This document shows, piece after piece, positions 36,348 through 46,103 of a stretch of DNA of 64,000 nt; position 1 is the stretch's first letter; each line of letters starts with the position of its first letter. Origin of the DNA: Flavobacterium microcysteis (lineage in GTDB: Bacteria; Bacteroidota; Bacteroidia; Flavobacteriales; Flavobacteriaceae); contig NZ_VFJE01000049.1 of NCBI RefSeq assembly GCF_006385255.1, forward strand, positions 62,001 to 126,000, written 5' to 3'. A program made the position numbers and the translations under genes. The notes under the pieces are model-generated. The model was not told where the DNA came from. It made no database searches and was given only the letters and a program-made list of their open reading frames with translations.

Positions 36348-38669
36348 TTACTTTATATAACTCTCCATAAGCGGGCAGCTATAACGCTTAAATATCTTCG
36401 TATCGCTATACTCTGAATAAAAATCGTAAAGCTCCTTCCCTGCCTTGTAGGTTTCTTTTGAATCGTAATCTTGATTAAAAGAAAAAGCATTCTCGTTACA
36501 GATATGAATCATCAGCAAAGCCATTGCTTTTTGTTCTTTGTTGGATTTTGCATTTTCAAGTACTTTTTTATAAAAGTCTTTCGCCATTGTGCAACTATAA
36601 TAATTACCGTTTTGGAAAAGCTTACGACGCTCCGTAGTATCGGTCATAAAATAATAATCTGAATTTGCATCTGTATCATGATAATTATTATTTGCATAGC
36701 TCGACATCATCCATGAATTCCCAAAGTAACTGACATTATAATAGGCATGTCCCAATTTTAACAAGCTCTCAGGCGTATTGGATTGTTTGAGACGAATAAG
36801 CTCCTGTATAAACTTTGTTTTATTGAACTCATAATTAAAATTTTTCTTGTCTTTATACGCCAAAGCTTTCGGAACAAAAGGATTTTCATTCAGATAATTA
36901 GCATACTGATAAGCGTTCTTCCAGAAATTCTGATCCATGCTTTCAAATGTTTTTTCAGCAAGTTCAAGGTTATTGTTCCTAAAAGCAATAGTTCCTTTCA
37001 CATCTCTGTAAAAATCAATTGGAGCCGTACCGCTGCATAAATAAGTTTCAAAAACAGTCTTATTCTTTTTCCCAAGAAGTACTATCACTTCTTCCATATC
37101 TTTTTCAGAAGCATATCGGTCAAAATAACCTATAGGATCATAATTCAATTCTGGATAATTACTAAAATAATCCGACTCATCATAGCCATAAGTAAAGGTC
37201 TTATATCGCTGTGACTTGGCAAATAAGAATCCAGCCGTAGCAATATCTTTCTTTTTTTCATATTCATAACCTATAAGTCTGGTGAGCGAATAAAGGCCTT
37301 TAAAAAGTGAATGGTCTTTTTCAGCCAAATCAGAAAGTCCGTTTATGGAATTGAGTATGATTGTTTTTGTCTTTTCAGAATTGATATCGCCCAACTTTAC
37401 TTCAACCAATGCCAGCTGTATGTTCTTTTGAGCCACAATTGAAGGATTTGCGTTAGGAGAAATTAACGAAGCATATTGCTTGCCCAACTGTATTTCATCA
37501 TCCATAAAACAAAGCTGCGCAATGGCACTGCTCATATAATCTCGCTGTTCTCCTGATAAGTTTGGAAAAACACTAATCAGATAATCCCTGAATTCTCTAA
37601 GATATTTGATGTCTTTTTCATAGTTCTGCTGCCTGGCGACTTCATAATCTTTATACCATTGCTCTTCAGAAAGTTTTACAGATGGGCCATTCCTGGTAAA
37701 CTTTGGTGTAAAAATCCAGTCTTCAAGCTTATTGATTTCCCTTCCTACCAAAAAACTGAAATACTCGCTCTGCGGAATATATCCATATACTTTTTTAATG
37801 TCTTCAAAAGCAGGTGCCGGATTTCTTAAAGCACGCATTGCTATAATGTTTCCCTTTTCGGTATCGTTCTTAGCTAGAGAAAGTGCCTGATCTGTCTGTT
37901 CCCTACTAAATCTTTGCATCGTTACAAACGATTTATCATCACAGGAAGCCAAAACCTGACTCAGATAATAGTTCGCTTCTGCTGTATTTTCTGTACTGAT
38001 TGCCTTAAAGAAAAGTGCCCAAGGCTGCAGTATGGTCTTATTTGTTGAATTTGCAAAATAGGTGTCATACAGACGAACCATTTCTTTTGGTGAAACAGTA
38101 TAAGAACGCATCAAAAGATAAGCATAACGTTGTTTTAAAAATTCGGTTTTAGCCGATTCTAATTTTTTCTGAAACTCTGGAAATCCTTTTTCTTCTGTAT
38201 CATAATTTCGGTCCAGATTACCCCAGCTTTCCCATTTTCCAACTCCGGAATAGTAATACTCTGTATGTTTGGCATCGGAGAAATAATCTAGAAGCTCCTT
38301 ATTTTTAGGCAAAGTCAGGTTTTCTATAAATGTATTTCCTTTGAAGGTTTCTTTTAAGGTATTGCTTTTATAGGCCGTCTGGAATTTTTCAGAATCGGTT
38401 TCATATTGCAACTTATACACATCTTCCCATTTCACATTGCCTCCCAGTTCCTTCTGCCATTCTTTGCAGTTTTCTATTTGGTCACGCTTAGAACTTACAT
38501 AAGTCTGGAAATAATTATCTGAAGAATAATAAAAACTCCTCAATCGTTCCGAGCCAGCTCGTTCTGAACGAAACAGGGCAAGCCGGATTGTTTCGGCTGT
38601 TTCATACCAGCCGCAAGCCAAAGAAGAAACCGTGAAAAGCAAAAAGAGGCTAACGCTCAAATTGCGCAT
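36348..38669 (-). CDS. Large exported protein of unknown function, helical-repeat type
   Basis: I do not recognise a named family. 773 residues from MRNLSVSLFLLFTVSSLACG, which looks like a signal peptide cleaved just before or at the CGWYETAE segment. The Cys could also be a lipobox. The mature protein is rich in Tyr, Asn, Lys and aromatic helices in a TPR/Sel1-like pattern, for example EFLKQRYAYLLMRSY, TPESLLKLGHAYYNVSYFGN and KAMALLMIHICNENAF. It repeatedly shows paired helices of about 35 residues. There are no obvious membrane spans or catalytic motif. The start overlaps the end of the upstream lipoprotein gene by 20 bases, so the two are made together and probably work together. A longer start at 38696 adds nine residues. 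Followed by a minus-strand terminator at 36244-36277. Confidence 0.8.
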   Translation of the reverse strand: MRNLSVSLFLLFTVSSLACGWYETAETIRLALFRSERAGSERLRSFYYSSDNYFQTYVSSKRDQIENCKEWQKELGGNVKWEDVYKLQYETDSEKFQTAYKSNTLKETFKGNTFIENLTLPKNKELLDYFSDAKHTEYYYSGVGKWESWGNLDRNYDTEEKGFPEFQKKLESAKTEFLKQRYAYLLMRSYTVSPKEMVRLYDTYFANSTNKTILQPWALFFKAISTENTAEANYYLSQVLASCDDKSFVTMQRFSREQTDQALSLAKNDTEKGNIIAMRALRNPAPAFEDIKKVYGYIPQSEYFSFLVGREINKLEDWIFTPKFTRNGPSVKLSEEQWYKDYEVARQQNYEKDIKYLREFRDYLISVFPNLSGEQRDYMSSAIAQLCFMDDEIQLGKQYASLISPNANPSIVAQKNIQLALVEVKLGDINSEKTKTIILNSINGLSDLAEKDHSLFKGLYSLTRLIGYEYEKKKDIATAGFLFAKSQRYKTFTYGYDESDYFSNYPELNYDPIGYFDRYASEKDMEEVIVLLGKKNKTVFETYLCSGTAPIDFYRDVKGTIAFRNNNLELAEKTFESMDQNFWKNAYQYANYLNENPFVPKALAYKDKKNFNYEFNKTKFIQELIRLKQSNTPESLLKLGHAYYNVSYFGNSWMMSSYANNNYHDTDANSDYYFMTDTTERRKLFQNGNYYSCTMAKDFYKKVLENAKSNKEQKAMALLMIHICNENAFSFNQDYDSKETYKAGKELYDFYSEYSDTKIFKRYSCPLMESYIK

Positions 38670-39774
38670 AATACGAGTTGATTTTATCGGTGCCATAATT
38701 TTGTATGAATTTAGTATCCCAAGAAAAGAATGTGATTTTTGCGTTGTCCTCCAGCTTGATTTTCTTTTTTATATGCCGGATCATCTTTTCCATTTCATCG
38801 TCTGAAATTTGCTCAATCCGGATTTCGTCTCCATTCCTAAAATAGCTTTCGCCTATAACCATATCACTTTTAAAGACATATTTATTATCTGCCGTTTTCT
38901 TGAAATTCAGGGTGTCTTTCTTGAAATCGGCAATACTATTATCAGAAATAATTCCTTTAAATTGGTCGCCTCTAAATACTACCGACCAACTAAATATTGG
39001 TAATGCAATATCCAACGGAAGCTTGTAGTCGCTATGTGTTATGTATTCTTGTATTTCACGGCTTGTACCTATGGAGTTTTCTGTTTTCCGTTCACTCGGA
39101 CTGCTGAGGTTATAACACATCAGCAAACCTTTATCTACCGGCGGAATTCCTGCCTTTTCAAAATATTTATACTGCCATAAACGAATCGTGGCACTTAACT
39201 TATAGTCGGGCTGTTTTAATTTTTCCAAAAGGTAAAAATAATTGTCTTTTGATTTGACCGTCCAGTCACAGTCAATAAGAACTTCTTTAGGCATCTTGGT
39301 ACCTTTCTTTTTTTCGTCCTCCATGATATGATCGATAAGCTTAGATTCATAAGGCCTATTAACCTTGGCAGCATAATCATAGGCATGTTTTCTGCTCTCT
39401 TCCTCCTGAATTTTATCAAGAACCAGACGCATTCTTTTCTGGATGTTTTTTGCCAGCGTATCCAGTTGCTCTTTGCTTGAATTCAAAAGCACATTATTCG
39501 TGATAAAAATACTTGGAGTAATTTCAGTAGTTGCATACGATTGGTAAGAGACCTGTAAGGTTGCCACCGGACGCGGTTCTTTGTCATAAGGATTCCAGTC
39601 TACATCAAAAAAACGGACATAAAAGTGCTTTACTCCCATTTGGCTTTGCAGTGTTGAATCTTCATCATTAGTGTACCATTCCGTTTTCCAAAAACAGAAA
39701 GAATGTGTTATCTTTTTCTTCTCGCAAGAAAAAAAAGCTACACACAAAAACAAAATCAGTCCAAGCTTTTTCAT
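38650..39774 (-). CDS. Lipoprotein of unknown function, possible TIM-barrel fold
   Basis: 374 residues with a lipoprotein signal (MKKLGLILFLCVAFFSC, Cys17). I do not recognise the family. Strand-like segments are spaced as in a TIM barrel of glycosidase type: GVKHFYVRFFDVDWN, EITPSIFITNNVLL, VLIDCDWTVKSKDNYFYLL, LSATIRLWQYKYFEKAG, KGLLMCYNLSSPSE and LPLDIALPIFSWSVVFRG. The IDCDWT strand end recalls the acidic catalytic strand of GH18-like enzymes, but this is only a pattern reading. First gene of a two-gene unit with the 773-residue exported protein (20-base overlap). It is likely anchored in the outer or inner membrane facing the periplasm or surface. Confidence 0.75.
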   Translation of the reverse strand: MKKLGLILFLCVAFFSCEKKKITHSFCFWKTEWYTNDEDSTLQSQMGVKHFYVRFFDVDWNPYDKEPRPVATLQVSYQSYATTEITPSIFITNNVLLNSSKEQLDTLAKNIQKRMRLVLDKIQEEESRKHAYDYAAKVNRPYESKLIDHIMEDEKKKGTKMPKEVLIDCDWTVKSKDNYFYLLEKLKQPDYKLSATIRLWQYKYFEKAGIPPVDKGLLMCYNLSSPSERKTENSIGTSREIQEYITHSDYKLPLDIALPIFSWSVVFRGDQFKGIISDNSIADFKKDTLNFKKTADNKYVFKSDMVIGESYFRNGDEIRIEQISDDEMEKMIRHIKKKIKLEDNAKITFFSWDTKFIQNYGTDKINSYYAQFER

Positions 39775-39914
39775 AACAGAAATTTAATCAAATCTGTAAC
39801 GAAAATAGTATTAAATAAATTATGTTTTACGAGGCTTAAAAATTTATTTTTTTGGAACAAAAAAGCCGACTTCAGAATAGAGAGCCAGCTTATTAAATTA
39901 TATATTTTTGGTAA

Positions 39915-41132
39915 TTAAATTCCTATTTCAACCTGGAATCTCAAATACCAATTCTGTTTAGTACTTCCGTCAAAATAATTCAAGTCGTCTAATGTCAACT
40001 CACCTTGAAGTTTAAAAGCGTGTTCCCAGATGTATTTTGTAAGTCCAATGCTGTATTGTTTGGTGTTTGGTGCATATTGCCTGATATCATCATTTACTTT
40101 TTGTGTAGAGAATCTTCCAATAATTTCATAATTGGTAGGAAAAAGATAACTCAACTGATAATCCATTCCGCTCCCGGTAAATACATACTTTATATCTTGT
40201 GCATCTTCGGGATTAACTGTAACCGGATTATTCGCTGTTCTTGACATATAGCTTGACATGGCCGCCCAACCATTGTATTTTACAATTGCATCCAACATAA
40301 CCGATTTCATGGTTCTCTGCTCAAACAAATCATCACCCAACTGTCCTTGTGTTCTTCTGGCATGGTTGTTTTGTTGGAAAGCTGCCGAAAGCATCAATTT
40401 TGGCTTTTTCTCACGGGCAATATCTCCTTCAAAATAAACTCCGTCTTTTGTAAAAGCACCAAATGGCAAGATTTCAACTTTTCCGGTAAGCGCTACTCCA
40501 TTATCGTTACTTTTTGTCCAGTTTCTTCCTTCTCCGGTACTCACGGCTGTCTTGACGTTATAGGAGAACTTTTCAGCATAATCATTTAAGTAATGTGCCT
40601 GGAAACCAAAATCTCTATCAATCGTAAACTTTGCATTGTTGATAGATCGGTCTGTCAGCTGCAAACCACCCGAAGAATTAACTCTTTGTCTGTTACCCGG
40701 AAGTTTGGTTTGTCCAAAGTTAAAACTCCAGCTTTTATTAGGTCTGTAGTAAACTACCGCATCACGAATAATATTGATATTTTCTCCTTCTTCTATTTCC
40801 CCAACATCACCCGGAGCAAAAGAAAGCTGCAATGCGTATAGAAATTTCGGATTACCTACATAACCATCAAAACGCAATCTCAATCGTCTCACCTGTCCGT
40901 CATAAGCCGCTTCTTCGCCCTCATTTTGGATATAAGTTACCCTATTCTGCATCCTGAAACGGATATTCAACTGGAAAAGGCTATCTGGAGATGTCAGTCC
41001 CAAACCGCGTCCAAAATTATAATAAGGCAAGGTTGGAAGTTTCAGGTCATTGTCTTTTGTACTAACCTTAATGTCTTGTGCTTGTGCGGCCAATCCCAGA
41101 AACAACAGAAATAGCGGTAATATTTTTTTCAT
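39915..41132 (-). CDS. Porin, phosphate-selective porin O/P-like family
   Basis: 405-residue outer membrane beta-barrel. Signal peptide MKKILPLFLLFLGLAAQAQ. The mature chain is a series of amphipathic strands: FQLNIRFRMQNRVTYIQ, VRRLRLRFDGYVGNPKFLYA, YYRPNKSWSFNFGQTKLPGN, and a last strand ending QNWYLRFQVEIGI. The C-terminal residue is not Phe, as is common in Bacteroidota. The RRLRLRFDGY and FGQTKLPGNRQ patterns fit the OprO/OprP-like family. The substrate is unknown; no phosphate regulon genes are adjacent. Divergent from prmA across 178 bases. Confidence 0.85.
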   Translation of the reverse strand: MKKILPLFLLFLGLAAQAQDIKVSTKDNDLKLPTLPYYNFGRGLGLTSPDSLFQLNIRFRMQNRVTYIQNEGEEAAYDGQVRRLRLRFDGYVGNPKFLYALQLSFAPGDVGEIEEGENINIIRDAVVYYRPNKSWSFNFGQTKLPGNRQRVNSSGGLQLTDRSINNAKFTIDRDFGFQAHYLNDYAEKFSYNVKTAVSTGEGRNWTKSNDNGVALTGKVEILPFGAFTKDGVYFEGDIAREKKPKLMLSAAFQQNNHARRTQGQLGDDLFEQRTMKSVMLDAIVKYNGWAAMSSYMSRTANNPVTVNPEDAQDIKYVFTGSGMDYQLSYLFPTNYEIIGRFSTQKVNDDIRQYAPNTKQYSIGLTKYIWEHAFKLQGELTLDDLNYFDGSTKQNWYLRFQVEIGI

Positions 41133-41287
41133 TTTAAATTTTGATTAGTGTAATTTTCGACAAAAGTTAATTCACATTTTGGAAACACTCAGGAAACAAA
41201 TGTTATTTTTCTTTGTATAAAAATAAGCATACGTTATCATAGCGCAAACTTAATATTAATTTTAACTGCCGAATGTTATGATAATAT

Positions 41288-41295
41288 TACCTTTG
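41288..41295 (+). promoter_or_regulatory. Probable -7 element of prmA
   Basis: TACCTTTG, exact TAnnTTTG, 15 bases before the ATG at 41311. Rules against translation from the earlier ATG at 41278. The -33 region reads CTG instead of TTG. Confidence 0.5.
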
Positions 41296-41310
41296 CAAAA
41301 AATTAATGTT

Positions 41311-42144
41311 ATGGCAAATACCTATCTGGGATATCACTTCAAAGTAGAACCAAAAGAACTGGGTTCGGAAATTCTTGTAGCCGAATTGGGCGAAAAACCA
41401 TTTGAAAGTTTCGTTGAAACTGAATTTGGAGTTACAGCTTATATCCAGAAAGCACTTTGGACTGAAGATGTACTTGAAGATATTTTCATATTGACCTCAC
41501 CTGAATTTACCGTGAGCTATACGATAGAAGAAATTGAGCAGGTAAACTGGAATGAAGAATGGGAAAAGAATTTCGAAGCAATTGATGTTGACGGAATCTG
41601 CCATGTACGTGCTCCTTTTCATGAAAAGACGGATGCTAAATATGATATTGTTATCGAGCCTAAGATGTCTTTTGGTACCGGACACCATGAAACGACACAC
41701 ATGATGATACAACACCTGCTTGAAACGGATGTAGTAGGAAAGAAAACGCTTGACATGGGTTGCGGAACAGCGATTTTAGCCATATTGGCCGAAATGAAAG
41801 GCGCTCAACCTATTGATGCCATAGATATTGACAACTGGTGTTACTTAAACTCCATTGAAAATGCAGAACGTAACGACTGTCATCATATTTCGGTTTACGA
41901 AGGTGATGCGGCTTTACTTGCCGGACGCAATTATGATGTAATTATCGCCAATATCAACCGAAATATACTATTGGAAGATATGCAGCAATATGTAGATTGC
42001 CTGAATCCTGGAGGTACACTTTTCTTGAGTGGTTTCTATGAAGAAGACATTCCCGTGATTGATGCTTCATGCACTGAGAAAGGACTAACCTATGTTAAAA
42101 AACATCAAAAAAACAACTGGGTAGCCCTGAAATACGTAAATTAG
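41311..42144 (+). CDS. prmA: Ribosomal protein L11 methyltransferase
   Basis: SAM-dependent methylation of ribosomal protein L11. 277 residues from MANTYLGYHFKVEP. The N-terminal substrate domain is followed by a Rossmann methyltransferase: SFGTGHHETTHMM, LDMGCGTAILAILAEM (SAM-binding motif I), AIDIDNWCYLNSIENAERN, and the catalytic-region NPF-like DVIIANINRNILLEDM. Next gene clpS is 14 bases downstream, a pairing I know from flavobacteria. Confidence 0.95.
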   Translation: MANTYLGYHFKVEPKELGSEILVAELGEKPFESFVETEFGVTAYIQKALWTEDVLEDIFILTSPEFTVSYTIEEIEQVNWNEEWEKNFEAIDVDGICHVRAPFHEKTDAKYDIVIEPKMSFGTGHHETTHMMIQHLLETDVVGKKTLDMGCGTAILAILAEMKGAQPIDAIDIDNWCYLNSIENAERNDCHHISVYEGDAALLAGRNYDVIIANINRNILLEDMQQYVDCLNPGGTLFLSGFYEEDIPVIDASCTEKGLTYVKKHQKNNWVALKYVN

Positions 42145-42158
42145 ACAAAATTTTGAAT

Positions 42159-42434
42159 ATGAGTACTAAAGAAAAAATTTTAGAAGAAGTACTGGTTGAA
42201 GAACTGACTTCCTTAAACAATGAAATTATTCTTTATAATGACGATGTGAATACCTTTGACCATGTAATCGATACCTTGATACGGGTCTGCAATCATACTT
42301 CCGAGCAAGCTGAACAATGTTCTATCATTGTGCATTATAAAGGAAAATGTACTGTAAAAACCGGTTCGTTAGACGAATTGAAACCCCAGTGTACCCAGCT
42401 GTTAGAAGCCGGGCTAAGTGCTGAGATAGTTTAA
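42159..42434 (+). CDS. clpS: ATP-dependent Clp protease adaptor ClpS
   Basis: N-degron adaptor delivering proteins with destabilising N-terminal residues to ClpAP/ClpCP. 91 residues. The binding core is visible in ILYNDDVNTFDHVIDTLIRV with the acidic NDD pair that grips the substrate alpha-amino group, followed by the CNHTSEQAEQCSIIVHYKGK pattern and a C-terminal LEAGLSAEIV strand. Starts 14 bases after prmA; a bidirectional terminator follows. Confidence 0.95.
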   Translation: MSTKEKILEEVLVEELTSLNNEIILYNDDVNTFDHVIDTLIRVCNHTSEQAEQCSIIVHYKGKCTVKTGSLDELKPQCTQLLEAGLSAEIV

Positions 42435-42437
42435 ATT

Positions 42438-42467
42438 AAAAAGGCTCCTAATGTAGGAGCCTTTTTT
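42438..42467. terminator. Bidirectional terminator between clpS and the lipocalin-like gene
   Basis: Hairpin AAAAAGGCTCCTA/TAGGAGCCTTTTTT with loop ATG, between convergent stops at 42434 and 42480. Confidence 0.9.
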
Positions 42468-42479
42468 ATTAATCCGGAA

Positions 42480-42911
42480 TCAGTTTTTCGTAAAAACCTT
42501 GACGACTTTTACGGGAACGCCGCTCACATCTACCGTATTTTCATACCGCAATTCTGAGCCGTTTAATTTTGTAACCTGATACGTATCTGTCCCAATCGTT
42601 AACGTATTTCCGTTTTTCGCCCAGGTAGACTGGCTGGCATCTTCAACACAAGCATTATTCTGGTCTTTGTTCATCAAAACATTTCGGAAAATGCCTCCTT
42701 CATTAAACTCGACATGGTCTTTCTCACAGCCGTTTTCGTGACCTACATAACTTTGGTCAACCGGAGTGCCATTTCCTGTTGTAACTATCGTTTTGTTGTA
42801 ATTCCATTTTCCAGCAATGCTTCTCTCAAAACTGTCATTATCTGAATTGCAGGATGTGAATAGCAAACCTATTCCGGCAGCCGTGCAAATCAAAATCTTA
42901 TTCTTTCTCAT
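42480..42911 (-). CDS. Lipocalin-like domain lipoprotein
   Basis: 143-residue lipoprotein from MRKNKILICTAAGIGLLFTS with lipobox Cys21 (LFTSC). The mature part is a small beta-barrel of the Bacteroidota lipocalin-like type: ERSIAGKWNYNKTIVTTGNG, a Cys-containing strand (NGCEKDHVEFNEGGIFRNVL), ASQSTWAKNGNTLTIGTDTY and a last strand VPVKVVKVFTKN. Two conserved cysteines could form a disulfide. The ligand is unknown. The start at 42911 was chosen because the upstream extension to 42977 would bury the signal peptide. Confidence 0.8.
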   Translation of the reverse strand: MRKNKILICTAAGIGLLFTSCNSDNDSFERSIAGKWNYNKTIVTTGNGTPVDQSYVGHENGCEKDHVEFNEGGIFRNVLMNKDQNNACVEDASQSTWAKNGNTLTIGTDTYQVTKLNGSELRYENTVDVSGVPVKVVKVFTKN

Positions 42912-43048
42912 AGGTTGTGTTTTGAAAATATAACTAAAAAACTGGCTAAAAATTGTGATATAACGGCAATACATCAAAATTACGCTTGCAAAGTTTTCAT
43001 TTCAAATCGTATATTCGTAATGCTTAAAGAACCTAATCCCTATACATT

Positions 43049-45850
43049 TTGTCGAAAAAACTACTCATATTAGTCCTATTTAGCTATTTATCAAGTTTTT
43101 CCCAAGAGCTTCCTCCTATCCTAAAATATGCCTCCAATATGTATGGTGCCGGAAATCAAAACTGGATGATAACCCAGGACGATAACCAATTTATCTACTT
43201 TGCCAACAATGAAGGACTTTTAGAGTTCAATGGAGCCAATTGGACGCTTTATCCATCGCCAAACGAAACCATTATCCGGTCAGCCAAATCCATCAACAAT
43301 AGGATTTATACAGGATGTTATATGGAGTTTGGTTATTGGGAAAGGCAAAAAAACGGCTTATTAAAATATACTTCACTCAGCAAGCCAATTATAAACAAAA
43401 TGTTGGATGATGAACAAATCTGGAATATCATCGATTATGACCAATGGGTTATCTTTCAATCGCTCAACCAAATATTTTTATACGATACCAAAACATCTAA
43501 ATTTAAGATTATTTCTCCAAAAGGAGCTATTTCAAGAGCCTTTAAAGTTAATGATGCTATCTATTATCAAACCTATACCGAAGGGCTTTTTGAAATTGAA
43601 AACGGGCAAGGCAAGCTAATTTCCAATGATCCTATCCTATTAAAAAATAAGATTGTCAACATTTTTTCCAGAAATGGCGGACTGCTCTTACAGACGCAAT
43701 TCAACGGGTTCTACACCTATTCCAATGCTAAATTTGACAAATGGCATACAGAAGCTGACGCTGATTTTTCCGCCAGCAGCATTTACAGCAGCCAGATACT
43801 TTCTGACGGAAGCTTTGCTTTAGGCAGTGTTTCAAACGGTATATTCATCATTTCAAAAGAAGGAAAGATGCTGTATCATATTACCCAAAACAAAGGATTG
43901 AGTAATAATACGGCACTTTCGATTTTTGAAGATCATGATCGGAACATCTGGATTGGGCTTGATAACGGAATCAACTGTATCAATATTAACTCTCCGGTAC
44001 GTTCTTTTGCTGACGATACCGGAATACTGGGAACCGTCTATACTTCCATCCTCCATGATGGAAAACTATATGTAGGAACAAATCAGGGATTGTTTTATAA
44101 AAATTATGGCTCGGCAGAAGATTTTAAATTCATCGACGGTACTAAAGGACAAGTCTGGGCACTCTATTCCTATAAAGGCACTTTATTTTGCGGCCATGAT
44201 TCTGGTACATTTATCATCAATGGAAATAAGGCAACCTCTATTTTTATTACTTCCGGAACCTGGAAATTTGAAAACGTACCGGGCCGAGAAGATTTACTAA
44301 TCCAAGGCAATTATTACGGAGTCTCTGTCATAGAAAACAAAAACGGGCAATGGTCGTTTAGAAATAAAATAGATGGATTTGACTACTCCTCTAAATATTT
44401 CGAGATCACAAAAAACCTGGAAATATATGTCAGTCATGAATACAAGGGCGTTTTCCGTTTTCAAGTGGATCGTGACCTGCGCAAAACAAATGAAGTCATA
44501 ACCTACTCCTATCCAACCAAAGGAAAAAATGCCGGTCTGACAGAATTTAACGGAAGTCTTTATTATTCTTATAAAAGTGGCATCTTCAGACTGGATCCAA
44601 AGACCAAAAAATTTGAGAAAGACACCATTCTGAGCCGTGTTTTTGAAAAAGACGGTTACACATCGGGCAAATTGATGGTCGATAATTCCAACAGGCTTTG
44701 GTTCTTTACCAAAAACTACATCAATTATTTTTCATATGGAAAATTGAGCACCCAACTCAAGCACAATATTATCCCTATTCCGTCTTCACTTAGCAATTCG
44801 ATGCTCGGTTATGAGAATATTACCCAAATATCCGATTCTGTTTACTTAATCGGAACAACAGACGGCTATTATACCATTAATATAGACGATCTCAAATTCA
44901 ACAAATACAAGGTTTTTATGTCGGGTATTCTGGTCAATAAGTCCAACGAAAGTCCAAGGCATGCCTTAATGGATGAACATTCCGATTTTAAATTTGCAAA
45001 CAATAATATCACTTTCTCCTATACTGTTCCCGAATTCAATAAATATATTAATGCCGAATACCAGTTTCTTCTTGAAAACTATCAGGAAGAATGGAGCGAA
45101 TGGAGCAATAAGCCAACTATAAATTTTAAAAACCTTCCGCCGGGCGATTATACGTTTAAGGTACGTGCCAAAATAGGCAGCGAATTGTCTGAAAATACCA
45201 TCTCTTACACCTTTACTATCTTAAAACCTTGGTATAGGACTACATTAGCGGTTATTATCTACATCATCATTTTCATAGTGATGGCCTACTTCATCAACCG
45301 TGCCTATAAAAATTACTATCACGAGCAAAAAGAAAAGCTAATCGAAGAAAACAACCGACTGCTCGAAATTAAAGAATTGGAAAGCCAACAGCAACTGATG
45401 AAAATCAAAAACCAGCAGCTCGAACAGGACTTTGAAAGCAAAAACCGTGAACTGGCAGCTTCAACGATGAGCCTCATCAAAAAGAACGAATTGTTAAGCC
45501 TGATTAAAGATGACCTGAAAAGAAATTCCGAAGAAGGCAACAAGAATATCAAATCGGTTATTACAACCATCAATAAAAACATCAGCGAAGAAGATACCTG
45601 GAATATTTTCAAGGATGCATTTAACAATGCCGATAAAGATTTTCTGAAAAAGGTAAAAAACTTGCATCCTTCGTTAACGCCAAACGACCTGCGACTTTGT
45701 GCTTACCTCCGATTGAATCTTTCTTCAAAAGAAATAGCTCCATTACTTAACATTTCTGTACGAAGTGTTGAGATAAAAAGATATCGTTTGCGTAAAAAAA
45801 TGGATTTATCCCATGAAGATGGGCTTGTAGAGTATATACTTTCAATATAA
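43049..45850 (+). CDS. Membrane-spanning PUL regulator: propeller, Y_Y_Y, coiled coil, LuxR-type HTH
   Basis: 933-residue sensor-regulator that likely detects released oligosaccharide in the periplasm and controls the downstream locus directly. TTG start. A signal peptide (to about residue 19) precedes a beta-propeller of two-component-regulator-propeller repeats (about 20-640; IFEDHDRNIWIGLDNGINCI is a clear blade). A Y_Y_Y domain follows (about 650-725, NLPPGDYTFKVRAKIGSE), then one membrane helix (about 730-753). A cytoplasmic coiled coil (about 758-820, many Glu/Gln/Leu) leads to a LuxR-like helix-turn-helix at the C-terminus (LNLSSKEIAPLLNISVRSVE). It has no histidine kinase domain, so signalling must pass through the membrane by conformational change. 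Located 253 bases upstream of susC on the same strand. Confidence 0.9.
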   Translation: MSKKLLILVLFSYLSSFSQELPPILKYASNMYGAGNQNWMITQDDNQFIYFANNEGLLEFNGANWTLYPSPNETIIRSAKSINNRIYTGCYMEFGYWERQKNGLLKYTSLSKPIINKMLDDEQIWNIIDYDQWVIFQSLNQIFLYDTKTSKFKIISPKGAISRAFKVNDAIYYQTYTEGLFEIENGQGKLISNDPILLKNKIVNIFSRNGGLLLQTQFNGFYTYSNAKFDKWHTEADADFSASSIYSSQILSDGSFALGSVSNGIFIISKEGKMLYHITQNKGLSNNTALSIFEDHDRNIWIGLDNGINCININSPVRSFADDTGILGTVYTSILHDGKLYVGTNQGLFYKNYGSAEDFKFIDGTKGQVWALYSYKGTLFCGHDSGTFIINGNKATSIFITSGTWKFENVPGREDLLIQGNYYGVSVIENKNGQWSFRNKIDGFDYSSKYFEITKNLEIYVSHEYKGVFRFQVDRDLRKTNEVITYSYPTKGKNAGLTEFNGSLYYSYKSGIFRLDPKTKKFEKDTILSRVFEKDGYTSGKLMVDNSNRLWFFTKNYINYFSYGKLSTQLKHNIIPIPSSLSNSMLGYENITQISDSVYLIGTTDGYYTINIDDLKFNKYKVFMSGILVNKSNESPRHALMDEHSDFKFANNNITFSYTVPEFNKYINAEYQFLLENYQEEWSEWSNKPTINFKNLPPGDYTFKVRAKIGSELSENTISYTFTILKPWYRTTLAVIIYIIIFIVMAYFINRAYKNYYHEQKEKLIEENNRLLEIKELESQQQLMKIKNQQLEQDFESKNRELAASTMSLIKKNELLSLIKDDLKRNSEEGNKNIKSVITTINKNISEEDTWNIFKDAFNNADKDFLKKVKNLHPSLTPNDLRLCAYLRLNLSSKEIAPLLNISVRSVEIKRYRLRKKMDLSHEDGLVEYILSI

Positions 45851-46103
45851 CAAACCACAACAAACACAAAATTTACCTATACATTACCACAACAACAACG
45901 TTGTAATTGGTTTTTTCGGCTTAGGATTAAGCATGTTAGCAAAAGTTTAAAAATCTCTTAAATTACTGTTAATACTCGCTTTCTTTTGCTGATAATGCAA
46001 TTTTTAAAATATTTTTTTGAATTGTATATTTTTTGTTGTGGTTCTATTTATCATATTCTCATACAAGACTTCCTAATTTTAGATATCACAAAAAACAAAT
46101 TAT

